In this document: piece after piece, positions 1 through 10,717 of the stretch
How the letters are laid out: every line of letters starts with the position of its first letter
Position numbering within the stretch: the stretch's first letter is position 1
Source: Haloarcula vallismortis ATCC 29715
Lineage (GTDB): Archaea; Halobacteriota; Halobacteria; Halobacteriales; Haloarculaceae
Direction of reading: 5' to 3'
Assembly: GCF_000337775.1 (NCBI RefSeq)
Contig: NZ_AOLQ01000069.1
Location: forward strand, 62,001 to 126,000
Length of the DNA: 64,000 nucleotides
The notes under the pieces: model-generated
Seen by the model: only the letters and a program-made list of their open reading frames with translations
What the model was told of the DNA's origin: nothing
The model's database searches: none
Made by a program: the position numbers and the translations under genes

Positions 1-1
1 C

Positions 2-292
2 GCTATTGCGCTTTTTACACTACCCTACGCCACGCCGTCGGGCAATACACTCTGGTACCTCCTCGCGGTCGCTGGCGCGGGCGCGGTGGCCGCCACGCAG
101 GCGACGGCTGACGACGCGGTGAGGACTGGCGGGAAGGCCCTCGCTGTCGCGCCGTTCTTCGTGGTGTTCGCCGACGTGCTTCAGGGCTACCTCGTGTCGG
201 GACTAGTGAGTGCCAGCCCGACCGTCCTGTTCGGGCCGGCGATATACGCCGGACTGGTCATGTTCGGCGTTCGCCGATACCGTCGTCGCTGA
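2..292 (+). CDS. C-terminal part of a membrane protein (5' end outside window)
   Basis: The reading frame is already open at base 2 and stops with TGA at 290-292, so the true start lies upstream of the window. About 96 residues are visible. They hold at least three hydrophobic stretches (around ALFTLPYA, WYLLAVAGAGAVAA and VAPFFVVFADVLQGYLVSG) and end in a basic RRYRRR tail, typical of a polytopic membrane protein whose C-terminus faces the cytoplasm. No family was recognised. A GTG at 86 is in frame but would cut a hydrophobic segment, so it is unlikely to be the start. Confidence 0.6.
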   Translation, partial: AIALFTLPYATPSGNTLWYLLAVAGAGAVAATQATADDAVRTGGKALAVAPFFVVFADVLQGYLVSGLVSASPTVLFGPAIYAGLVMFGVRRYRRR

Positions 293-419
293 GCGGGTTT
301 TGTCGCCGCAGCCGGGTCGAGCCGTCGTCCACCTCGCCGAGCGTAGCGGCTACCTGTTCGACTGCCCTGTCGGCCGCGGCCGCTCGCTGGGCGTCCGTGA
401 GCGGGGTGTGGCGGCCCAT
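258..419 (-). CDS. Small acidic/alanine-rich hypothetical protein (53 aa)
   Basis: This minus-strand ATG frame has haloarchaeal-like codon use (GCC, GAC, GTC rich) and starts MGRHTPLTDAQRAAAADRAV. A TATTTA box lies about 27 bases before the ATG on the minus strand (446-451), the spacing expected for a leaderless start. The 3' end overlaps the end of the converging membrane gene by about 35 bases. No domain was recognised. It could be a chance frame, but the promoter and composition make a real small gene plausible. Confidence 0.45.
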   Translation of the reverse strand: MGRHTPLTDAQRAAAADRAVEQVAATLGEVDDGSTRLRRQNPLSDDGIGERRT

Positions 420-549
420 AAACTGATATGACTGTTCAACTGGTAAATATTTCCTGAAGGGTACAACGGTTGTCTGAGTTACTCCGGCGCGAGCGACCCG
501 ACTGCCGAAGGGGACGCGCTATTTTGCTTCGCCCGGTATCAAAACTACC

Positions 550-1695
550 ATGCCTCCCGGATTCGAGAGTATACCTACTACAGGTGGTTCTGTGACCGAA
601 AAACGCGAATACAAAGACGAGTATCAGGACAAGACGCTGTATCTCCCGGGGCCGACAGAGGTGCGCGAGGACGTTATCGAGGCGATGGCCGAGCCGATGT
701 TCGGCCACCGGATGGACCGGATGACGGACCTCTACACCACCATCGTCGAGGACACGAAGGAGTTCCTCGGGACCGACAACGACGTCATCGTGCTCACGGC
801 GTCGGGCACGGAGTTCTGGGAGTCGACGACGCTCAATCTGGTCGAGGACAGCATGCTCGTGCCGACCTCCGGCGCGTTCAGCGAGCGCCAGGCCAACGTC
901 GCAGAGCGACTCGGCAAGGATGTCGACCGCATCGAGTACGACTGGGGCACGGCGGTCAAACCCGATGACATTCGCGACGCGCTCGAATCCGGTGACTACG
1001 ACGCCGTCGGGGCCGTAATGAACGAGACCTCGACCGGCGTCCGCAACCCCATCGAGGAAATCGGTGACGTGGTCGCCGAGTACCCGGACACCTACTTCAT
1101 CGTCGACGCCATCTCCTGTCTCGGCGGCGACCAGATTGACATCGAAGCCCACGGCATCGACGCCATCTTCACGTCCACGCAGAAGGCCTTCGCGATGCCG
1201 CCCGGACTCGCAGTCTGTGCCGTCAGCGACGCCGCCTACGAGCGGGAACTGGAGAAAGAGTCGGCGTCGTGGTACGGCGGCTTCCAGCGCTGTCTGGACT
1301 ACTACGACCGGAAGGGACAGACCCACTCCACGCCGGCGATTCCGCTCATGCTCGCCTACCGCAAGCAGATGAAGCACATGCTCGATGAGACCCACGATAC
1401 CCGCGACCAGCGTCATCAGGAGATGGCCGAGTACACACGCGAGTGGGCCCGCGAGCACTTCGACCTCTATCCTGAGGAAGGCTACGAGTCCCAGACTGTG
1501 ACCTGCATCGAGAACACGCAGGATATCAACGTCGCCGAGACTGTCGAGGCCGTCTCCGAGGAGTACGACATGCTGTTCTCCAGCGGTTACGGCGACATCA
1601 GCGAGGAGAGTTTCCGCATCGGACACATGGGCGAACATACCGTCGAGAGTATCAAGGAATTAACCGACGCAATCGAAGACGTCGCTGATCTGTAA
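550..1695 (+). CDS. Class V aminotransferase (alanine/serine-glyoxylate aminotransferase-like)
   Basis: This is a PLP-dependent fold-type I aminotransferase of class V (AGXT/PucG-like). It begins near LYLPGPTEVREDVIEAMAEP, the usual N-terminal signature of the group. An aspartate for the PLP ring nitrogen is in VDAISCLGG (D186) and the Schiff-base lysine is in STQKAFAMPPGL (K212). Length is 381 aa, as usual for the family. The frame starts at ATG 550. An in-frame GTG at 592 gives MTEKREYKDEYQDKTLYLPG and may be the true start, since the first 14 residues look non-conserved. A TATTTT box at about 518 favours initiation at or after 550. The substrate pair cannot be fixed from sequence. Confidence 0.85.
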   Translation: MPPGFESIPTTGGSVTEKREYKDEYQDKTLYLPGPTEVREDVIEAMAEPMFGHRMDRMTDLYTTIVEDTKEFLGTDNDVIVLTASGTEFWESTTLNLVEDSMLVPTSGAFSERQANVAERLGKDVDRIEYDWGTAVKPDDIRDALESGDYDAVGAVMNETSTGVRNPIEEIGDVVAEYPDTYFIVDAISCLGGDQIDIEAHGIDAIFTSTQKAFAMPPGLAVCAVSDAAYERELEKESASWYGGFQRCLDYYDRKGQTHSTPAIPLMLAYRKQMKHMLDETHDTRDQRHQEMAEYTREWAREHFDLYPEEGYESQTVTCIENTQDINVAETVEAVSEEYDMLFSSGYGDISEESFRIGHMGEHTVESIKELTDAIEDVADL

Positions 1696-1833
1696 AATAG
1701 GCAAAACCGAGGAAGGCCGGAGCTATGGCTCGATCTGGAGGTGCTTGCTGCTACCGGTTGGCGTTTTCATAGTTTGATAATGCTGGGAAGACTATATTAC
1801 TGCTTGCTACTTTGATGTAGGTAGACAAACTGT

Positions 1834-2151
1834 ATGAGTAAGAGTAACAGACGGAGTACGGATGGCGGCTCCTCACCACCGATGAACGTAACCAGAAAAC
1901 AGTTCGACTGGAGCGAGACGCGACCGAGCGCGGCCGTGACCGAGCACATCTCCGCAATCACCGGCCGAGAGCAGACCGCCTTCGCACCGCTGTACGAGAC
2001 TATCGACCCTGAAGCGCTCGATTCACTCATCGACTCCTCGGACCGCTCCACACCAGTCAGTATCTCCTTTGAATATGCCGGCCACTCGGTCACTGTTCGA
2101 AGTGACGGCGAACTCGTCGTCAAAGCCCCCAGCGCCAGTATCGGCCGATAA
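1834..2151 (+). CDS. HalOD1 output-domain protein
   Basis: This 105 aa protein is almost entirely one HalOD1 domain, a haloarchaeal module usually found at the output end of signalling proteins. The diagnostic features are PLYETIDPEALDSLI followed by ISFEYAGHSVTVRSDGELVV. The first about 17 residues are a disordered S/R/G-rich lead. An internal ATG (PPMNVTRKQFDW) could also serve. It stands alone between the aminotransferase and the DNA ligase. The function of the domain is unknown. Family assignment is firm. Confidence 0.85.
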   Translation: MSKSNRRSTDGGSSPPMNVTRKQFDWSETRPSAAVTEHISAITGREQTAFAPLYETIDPEALDSLIDSSDRSTPVSISFEYAGHSVTVRSDGELVVKAPSASIGR

Positions 2152-2270
2152 CCGGGATTTCTACACGGTTTCTGACTACCGTCATAGTGGACGGTAGCGG
2201 CGTGGTAACCCATTTGCGGCTCTCCCGAGCTGAGGGCCGGAGCAGAGCCGTTTTTGTATCCGAGACGTAA

Positions 2271-4364
<2,094 letters not shown>

Positions 4365-4509
4365 TCGGGGGTCTTAGACGCAACCGACGGCCGTGGTGAG
4401 ACCTCCCGGAACCGAACTCGATACGACTGACCGCACTGCTCCCTGTCTGGCAGTGACTCTCTGTATCGGCCATATTTATTTGTTCGTGCACCACCAACTA
4501 CGCAGAATA

Positions 4510-6708
4510 ATGGACCAGTCTGTTGATTCGGTCCGTATTCTCCATGTTGATGACAACTCGGACTTCGCCGATACGACCGCGGCGCTGCTCGAACACGAAG
4601 ACGGCCGGTTGTGCGTCGAGACAGCGGCGAGTGCCGAAAAAGCGCTAGAGAGACTCTCTAAGGGGCGGTTCGACTGTGTCGTTTCGGACTACGACATGCC
4701 GGGAGAGAACGGGATCGAGTTCCTCGAAGCCGTTCGCGAACGCGACCCGGAGCTCCCGTTCATCCTCTACACCGGGAAAGGTTCGGAGGAGATTGCAAGC
4801 GACGCAATCTCCGCGGGTGTGACTGACTACCTCCAGAAAGGCACCGGTGCTGAGCAGTACACACTGCTTGCGAACCGGATCCGCAACGCTGTCGACGCAC
4901 ATCGGTCCCAGCGGAAGCTCGACGAGCGAACCCGCCGGCTGGAATCGCTCATCAGTAGCCTCCCAGGCATGGTCTACCGCCGGCTGAACACGTCCGGGTG
5001 GCCGATGGAAACCGTCGAAGGAGAGATCGAGCCACTGACCGGCTACACGGCGGCGGACTTCGAAACCGGGGCGGTGACTTGGGGTGACGACATCCTCCAT
5101 CCAGAGGACCGCGACCGTATTCGGACGGCCGTTCAGGAGGCGCTCGCCGCCGATGACGAGTTCGAGGTGACCTATCGGATTAGCACCGCGGATGGCACCA
5201 CGAAGTGGATGTGGGAGCGCGGACACCGCGTCCCTGATGCGGCTGCTGACACGGACGTACTGGAGGGATTCATCACCGATATCACCGATCTCAGGGAACG
5301 AGAGCAGGAGCTGCGACGGTACGAGCGGATGGTGAACACGATGCAGGAGTCGGCGTGCATCTACGACAGGGCGGAGCGGTTCGAACTCGTCAATGAACAC
5401 CTGGCCTCGTTCTACGGCACGTCGAGAGCCGAACTGGAAGGTGAACGGAGTCAGCTCATCCCCAAGATTCGAAGCGAGTACGAGGGGGACCCATATCAGG
5501 AACTGCTCGACGGCGAGCGGGACGAACTCCGCGGAGAGGTGAGCGGTGAGTTTCCTGACCACGGGTACGAAGTGCTTGAGTACCGGCTCACGCCACTGGT
5601 GGTTGATGGGAAAGTCGAGGGCGTGGTCGGCGTCACCCGCGAAGTGACCGAACAGCGAGACCACGAGATGCGGGTCGCCAAACAGCGTTCGATACTTAAG
5701 GCCCAACAGGAGGCGGTGATCGACGGCATCCTCGTCGCCGATGAGAACAACTCTATCATCTCGTACAACGAGCGCTTCGTCGATATGTGGCAGCTGCCGC
5801 GAGACATCGCTGAGCGCGGCGACGGGGCAGCCGCGCTCGACTGGACAGTGGAACAACTCGCCGAACCGGAGGCGGTCCGCGAACGTGTCCAGTCCCTGTA
5901 TGACAACCCCGAGATGACCGCACGGGACGAAATCGAACTTGCTGACGGCCGGGTGTTCGACCGCTACACGGCACCCGTCGTCGACAACGACGGGACGTGC
6001 TACGGCCGGCTGTGGACCTTCCGGGACATCACCGAGCGAAAGGAGCGTGAACAGGAGTTAGCCCGGCAAAACGAGCGGTTAGAAGAGTTCGTCGGCGTCG
6101 TCTCTCACGACCTCCAGAGTCCGCTGCAGGTAGCCGGCAGTCGGCTGACGCTCGCCCGAGAGGAGTGCGACAGCGAGCATCTGGATTCGATCGAGAACGC
6201 CGTCCGCCGGATGAACGACATCGTCGACGATGTCCTCAGACTGGCGCGACAGGGCGTCGACATCGGGGCGACAGAGCCTGTTGACCTCCGGGAGACGGCC
6301 GACGCTGCTTGGCGGATTGTCGCGGACAATGCCGACGGCGTAGCGCTCCACTACGCGTCCGACGAGAGCCGGGCCTGGACTATCGAGGCTGACAGCGACC
6401 GACTGTCCGGGCTGTTAGAGAACCTTTTCGGCAACGCGACCGAGCACGCCGGCCCGTCGGTCACCGTCTCGCTCGGCCTTCTGGACAATGGAGCGGGGTT
6501 TTACGTGGCGGACGACGGCCCGGGTATCCCCGCCGCCGAACGAGAACAGGTGTTTGAGGCGGGGTATTCCACCGACGATGACGGGACAGGCTTCGGGCTT
6601 CCGATTGCCAGACAGATCGCTGAGGCCCACGGGTGGGAGATCCGTCTCACCGACAGCACGGCTGGCGGCGCTCGCTTCGAGATAACCGGCGTCGAGTTTC
6701 TCGAATAA
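4510..6708 (+). CDS. Response regulator - PAS - histidine kinase
   Basis: This is a soluble hybrid sensor of 732 aa. It has an N-terminal receiver domain (RILHVDDNSDF, phospho-acceptor D60 in VVSDYDMPG, K110 in DYLQK), then three PAS domains (roughly 143-265, 268-390 and 395-510, the first with the ITDITDLRERE exit and the third ending FRDITERKEREQ). A HisKA helix follows with the autophosphorylated H533 in VSHDLQSPLQ, then a HATPase_c domain with the N box (ENLFGNATEHAG) and G boxes (DDGPGIP, GTGFGLPIA). No membrane segment is visible, so it senses a cytoplasmic signal. The start was put at ATG 4510 because a TTTATTT box lies about 30 bases before it. An in-frame upstream GTG at 4393 would precede that promoter. 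Confidence 0.9.
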   Translation: MDQSVDSVRILHVDDNSDFADTTAALLEHEDGRLCVETAASAEKALERLSKGRFDCVVSDYDMPGENGIEFLEAVRERDPELPFILYTGKGSEEIASDAISAGVTDYLQKGTGAEQYTLLANRIRNAVDAHRSQRKLDERTRRLESLISSLPGMVYRRLNTSGWPMETVEGEIEPLTGYTAADFETGAVTWGDDILHPEDRDRIRTAVQEALAADDEFEVTYRISTADGTTKWMWERGHRVPDAAADTDVLEGFITDITDLREREQELRRYERMVNTMQESACIYDRAERFELVNEHLASFYGTSRAELEGERSQLIPKIRSEYEGDPYQELLDGERDELRGEVSGEFPDHGYEVLEYRLTPLVVDGKVEGVVGVTREVTEQRDHEMRVAKQRSILKAQQEAVIDGILVADENNSIISYNERFVDMWQLPRDIAERGDGAAALDWTVEQLAEPEAVRERVQSLYDNPEMTARDEIELADGRVFDRYTAPVVDNDGTCYGRLWTFRDITERKEREQELARQNERLEEFVGVVSHDLQSPLQVAGSRLTLAREECDSEHLDSIENAVRRMNDIVDDVLRLARQGVDIGATEPVDLRETADAAWRIVADNADGVALHYASDESRAWTIEADSDRLSGLLENLFGNATEHAGPSVTVSLGLLDNGAGFYVADDGPGIPAAEREQVFEAGYSTDDDGTGFGLPIARQIAEAHGWEIRLTDSTAGGARFEITGVEFLE

Positions 6709-6788
6709 TGGGTTGACCGCGACAGCCGACGCTCATCATCTGTCCGTGCATACTGAGAACTGATTTGCAAGCGCCGACTGGGACCGAG

Positions 6789-7794
6789 TTACAGGTCCTT
6801 GTTCTCGAAGACGTAGTAGCCGGCGACCAGCGGGACGACCAGCCACAGCAGGAGGTAGCCGATGACTGCAACCGTCCCGTACTGGGGCGGTAAGGCGGCG
6901 TTGGTACACTCGGCACCGGCCTGGGTTACTTCGAGTGTTCCACCCAGCATCTCCTCACACGTCACCTGCGGGTTCGACGTCAGGAGGAGCCGCGAGCGGA
7001 TCGGCGAGCCTTGCAGAATCTCCTGGACGAGCGTGCGGTACGCCGCGATGGGGCTCAGCAGCGAGACGAACAGCTCGACGTGGAGCTGGGTCACTTCGCC
7101 GATGTTCGCGTGGTCCGATAGCAGGTTCCCGAGGCCTGCCCCGAGGTTCGACCAGAACACCTGCAGGTACACGTAGATTCCGAGCGACGCCGCCATCGCC
7201 CGGCGGGCGGTCTTCAGCGCCGCAGAGAGGCCGATAGCGAACGCCGTGAACACGACGCCGTATGCCATCGTGGCGAGCGCGAACAGCAGGAACGATTCCC
7301 ACGCAATTTCGATCTCCGACGGGAGCAACACCAACAGGGTGGTCAGGAACCCGACCGTGACCGGAATGAGCGTGATCGCGCTCCGGCCGACGAACTTGCC
7401 GGCGAGCAGTTCGCCGCGCGTGTACGGGAGCGACAGCAGTATCTTCAGGGAGCCGCGCTCGCCCTCTCGGGCAATCGCCGCGTAGCCGATGACGATTGCC
7501 ACAGCGGGAAGCAGCGGTGCTGCAATCGGCAGTGCAAAGCGGACGTACGCGTCCGTCGTCAGCGACGCTCCGGCCTCGGCGAACTGCTGGCCGATGTTGA
7601 AATACAGGCCCAGCACCGCCGGCAGCGCGAAGAGGACGATGAAGATGAACGAGAGCACCCAGATCCACGGCGAGCGGACCGTGTCACGGAACTCTTTTTT
7701 TTGAGATGGGGTACCAGTCGACGAACTCGGAGTTCTTGATGCTCGTATCGACGTCGCCGAGGAACTTCTTGACGGGGTTCTGTTCGGCGCTCAT
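6789..7794 (-). CDS. ABC-2 type exporter permease, interrupted by a +1 frameshift
   Basis: This is the membrane half of a two-gene ABC exporter with the ATPase just upstream. Translation should start at ATG 7794, which overlaps the ATPase stop as ATGA, giving MSAEQNPVKKFLGDVDTSIK and continuing WYPISKK. There the minus strand has eight A residues (7695-7702) where seven would keep the frame. In the next frame the protein resumes as KEFRDTVRSPWIW and runs on with about six membrane segments to VFENKDL. The total length of 1006 bases is one over a multiple of three. As written, only a 36-residue peptide or an internal GTG start at 7658 could be made. The cause could be a sequencing error, a phase-variable run or real inactivation. 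Confidence 0.8.
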
Positions 7795-8729
7795 GCGTCG
7801 ACCTCCGGCTGCTCTTGCTCCTGTTGTTCGGTGTAGGCGGCGAACACTTCATCGAGCGAGGCCTCCTCGGTCTCGAAGTTGGCGACCTCGCTCCCGCTCT
7901 CCTCGACGGCGTTGAGGACGGCCATCTTCGCGTCGCTGTCACAGCCGACGGTGAGCGTGGTCCCGTCCGCGGTCACGGTCGACACCTCGTCGAGCCCTTC
8001 GATAGCCGCGACCGCGTCGTCGGTGCCGTCGCCGTCGGAAAGCGTCACGCGGAGGACAGTGTCTCCGGCGGCGGCCTCGCGTAGCCCGGCCACGCTGTCT
8101 TTCGCGATGAGGCGGCCGTTCTGGAGGATGCCGACCGTGTCACAGACGGCCTCGACCTGGCCGAGGATGTGACTGGAGAAGAAGACAGTTGCGCCGCGTT
8201 CGTTCTCCTCGCGGATAATCTCACGCATCAGCCGTGCGCCGTTCGGGTCCAGTCCGGTTGTCGGCTCGTCCAGAATGAGGAGGTCGGGTTCGCCAATGAG
8301 CGCCATCGCCAGGACGAGGCGCTGTTGCATCCCTTTGGAGTAGCCGCCGGCCTTGCGGTCGATGGCGTCGGCGATGCCGACCCGTTCGGCCAGTTCATCG
8401 GCGTCTTCGTCGGCGTCTTTCGATTCGATGACAAAGGAGAGGTGCTGGCGACCGGTGAGCCGGTCGTACACGTCGTAGCCTTCGGGGAGGACTCCAGTGC
8501 GGGCACGGATTCGCTTCGGTTCTTCGTGGATGTCGTGGCCGAGCACCGTCGCCGACCCGTCGGTTGCGCGGACGAAATCCAGGAGGATGTTGATCGTCGT
8601 CGACTTCCCGGCCCCGTTCGGGCCGAGGAAGCCGAAGATTTCGCCCTCCTCGACGGTGAGGTCGACCCCCTGCAGCGCGGTGAGACTCCCGAACTGCTTG
8701 GTGACGCCATCCAGTTCTATCGCTGCCAT
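7791..8729 (-). CDS. ABC transporter ATP-binding protein
   Basis: This is the cytoplasmic ATPase of an ABC-2 exporter (CcmA/NatA type, 312 aa). It has Walker A GPNGAGKST, a Q-loop around TGVLPEGYDVYD, the signature GGYSKGMQQR, Walker B LLILDEPTTGLDP and the H-loop SSHIL. The C-terminal about 90 residues form a small regulatory domain (TVLRVTLSDGDG ... SLDEVFAAYT) common in this subfamily. The start is at ATG 8729 (MAAIELDGVTKQFG) because a TATACAC box sits 25-29 bases upstream. A 15-residue longer frame would begin upstream of that promoter. Its stop overlaps the permease ATG, so the two are translationally coupled. The exported substrate is unknown. Confidence 0.92.
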   Translation of the reverse strand: MAAIELDGVTKQFGSLTALQGVDLTVEEGEIFGFLGPNGAGKSTTINILLDFVRATDGSATVLGHDIHEEPKRIRARTGVLPEGYDVYDRLTGRQHLSFVIESKDADEDADELAERVGIADAIDRKAGGYSKGMQQRLVLAMALIGEPDLLILDEPTTGLDPNGARLMREIIREENERGATVFFSSHILGQVEAVCDTVGILQNGRLIAKDSVAGLREAAAGDTVLRVTLSDGDGTDDAVAAIEGLDEVSTVTADGTTLTVGCDSDAKMAVLNAVEESGSEVANFETEEASLDEVFAAYTEQQEQEQPEVDA

Positions 8730-8824
8730 ACGGCCGGTTTGTGACGGCCGCGTGTATAGTCTTTCGTGTTCCAATTATCAATCAAAACACTCGAAGCGCG
8801 GACTTTGGTCGCCACAACGGCCGT

Positions 8825-9100
8825 TCAGACCTCGGCGTCAGGGTCGTGGCGCTCGGCCATCCGCTGGGCCTCCGACGCGTAGCGTTCCCGCGTCTCCGCG
8901 TCGTTTACCGGTTCGAGTCGCTCCGGTTCGACGTCGGTGGCCGCCGTAATCCGCTTGCGCCTGAGCAGATTCGGCGAGAGCTGTTTGGTCAGGTGGCGGT
9001 CGCCCGCCGGCGGGGCGTAGATGAGCGTCACCATGCGCTCGTCGCCGTAACTGGAGCGCTCGACCAGCCAGCACTGCACCGTCTCCTCGTCGTCAGTCAT
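8825..9100 (-). CDS. Conserved-looking haloarchaeal hypothetical protein (91 aa)
   Basis: A small, soluble, charged protein beginning MTDDEETVQCWLVERSSYGD, with a predicted strand-rich N-terminal half (MVTLIYAPPAGDRHLTKQLS) and a helical acidic C-terminus (ETRERYASEAQRMAERH). Codon use and acidic composition match real genes around it. No family was recognised and no catalytic motif is visible. It sits alone between the ABC exporter and the beta-helix protein, separated by about 95 and 55 bases. Confidence 0.75.
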   Translation of the reverse strand: MTDDEETVQCWLVERSSYGDERMVTLIYAPPAGDRHLTKQLSPNLLRRKRITAATDVEPERLEPVNDAETRERYASEAQRMAERHDPDAEV

Positions 9101-9154
9101 TGCTGTGTCGTTTGCGTGCCGGCGGTTTATATCTTACAACGCCTCGAACTGCCG

Positions 9155-10504
9155 TTACCGAGTCACATTCAGTCCCTGCTCGATGCCCGCGGTGAACTCT
9201 CCGTCGACGTCGATAGCGGTCCCGGCGTTCCGAACCGTGTTCGTCGCGACCACGCCCGCATCGCCCGACCGGAGCCGGATGCCGGCCGCCGAGGCGTTGC
9301 TGACCGTGTTGCCCGTGATTGTGAAACCGTACGGTCGCTTCTCGGTCCGTGCGTCGGTGTTGCCCGCGTCCGCCGGAACTGTCCGTGCGAGGATGCCAAC
9401 CGGACAGTTGTCGACCTGATTGCCCGTTATCGTGATGTCGGACGACAGGGCTTCGGGGGTCCCGGCGACCTCGTCCCGGAGATGCGTCTCCTTGTACTCG
9501 ATTTCGATGCCCGCCTCGCCCCCGGGGTCAGGTGCGAACTCGGTCAGACCCCGACAGACGTTTCCGACGATGGTCCCGCGCTGGGCCGGCGAGCAGGCGA
9601 TGAGGCTGTGGCCGCCGTCGACGGCGACGTTGCCGATGACCGCGAAATTCGAGACGTTGTACGGGGCGATGTTGTTGAACTTCACACCGACGACGCGATT
9701 GCCGGCGATGACCACGTCGCTTGACTGCCGCAGGTCCTGATCGCTACCGGTCGGTGCGGCACGGCTGGTGATGCCGTACCAGTTCGGGTTGCTGACCTCG
9801 TTGTGCTCGACCGTCACGCCTGTACATCGTGTGAACGACAGCGCCATCTGGAACCCGTTCACCGTCCGGTTGCGGGCGACGTAGACGCTCTCGCACTGAT
9901 CGGCCTGAATAGCCTGATTGTGCAGTTGCGTCCCGTCGGCGTCGAACTCGATGCCGGTGATTGAGACGTTGTCGCCGCGCACGCGGATGAGGTCGTGGCC
10001 GGTCGGCAGCGGGTTCGACTGGGACTCAGACGGCGCTGGGTCCGCATCCGTTCCCGTCTGCGAGACGACGAAACGGGTTCCCTGCTGTCCGGTCAGTGTG
10101 GTGTTGTCGCCCATCGTCGCCGGGCCACCAAAGCGGAAGGTGTCGGCGCTCGCGATAACGGCCCCGCCGCTGTCTGGCACCTTGTCGAAGGCATACTGGA
10201 ATGCCTCATCGGCAGTCCCACCGGTCGAAAACGCAACGTTGCCGCGGCCGCCACCAAGCACTAGGTATTTGCTCCTGTCTCCGTTCCCGTTCGCACTGCC
10301 GTTCCTGTTCGACTGGCCTGCTCCGGTCGTGACGAAATACACTGCCCCTGTCCCCGGCAGCCCGGCATCCACCTGTGCTTGTCCTGTTTGGCTGAACAGT
10401 CCGATACCCGCTACGGCCCCGATACTCGACAGCACGGACCGACGTGACGCCTGCCAGTCCGACTGTCGTGACTCAGTGGTAGTTCTGTTTGTGTCAACAG
10501 TCAT
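9155..10504 (-). CDS. Tat-exported right-handed beta-helix protein
   Basis: This 449 aa protein is exported in folded form. A twin-arginine signal (ASRRSVLSSIGAVAGIGLFS) spans about residues 24-43 and ends near QTGQAQ. The rest carries repeated short strands with Asn ladders (ITGIEFDADG, VTVEHNEVSNPNWYGITS, VVIAGNRVVGVKFNNIAP, ITITGNQVDNCPVGI, FTITGNTVSNASAAGIRLRSG), the pattern of parallel beta-helix folds of pectate lyase/NosD type. The region after the signal (residues about 80-110, GGTADEAFQYAFDKVPDSGG) resembles the entry segment of pectate-lyase superfamily proteins. No specific catalytic residues were recognised. It could be a polysaccharide lyase-like or purely structural surface protein. 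Confidence 0.8.
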   Translation of the reverse strand: MTVDTNRTTTESRQSDWQASRRSVLSSIGAVAGIGLFSQTGQAQVDAGLPGTGAVYFVTTGAGQSNRNGSANGNGDRSKYLVLGGGRGNVAFSTGGTADEAFQYAFDKVPDSGGAVIASADTFRFGGPATMGDNTTLTGQQGTRFVVSQTGTDADPAPSESQSNPLPTGHDLIRVRGDNVSITGIEFDADGTQLHNQAIQADQCESVYVARNRTVNGFQMALSFTRCTGVTVEHNEVSNPNWYGITSRAAPTGSDQDLRQSSDVVIAGNRVVGVKFNNIAPYNVSNFAVIGNVAVDGGHSLIACSPAQRGTIVGNVCRGLTEFAPDPGGEAGIEIEYKETHLRDEVAGTPEALSSDITITGNQVDNCPVGILARTVPADAGNTDARTEKRPYGFTITGNTVSNASAAGIRLRSGDAGVVATNTVRNAGTAIDVDGEFTAGIEQGLNVTR

Positions 10505-10717
10505 GTATATTTGGCTGCCCGGGCGTTCGCAATAACCGCTTATAATACCGGTCTGAACCCTACAGACCCGTCAATACCTGAACTGTCCGGTCTGACTGGC
10601 GCGTCTATTTGCTTCCGACAGAGCCTCCAGACGACAGAACGAGACACCAGGTCTCACCGTCCCTGCCACTGACAGCAGATTTATGCCGACAGCGCCGGGA
10701 CGATACGGTAATCCGAC

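Noticed and set aside
436-1638. Long open minus-strand frame opposite the class V aminotransferase
   Set aside because: High GC third positions make antisense frames stay open. Its product is rich in unlikely Arg/His/Val runs, while the plus-strand protein has full family motifs.
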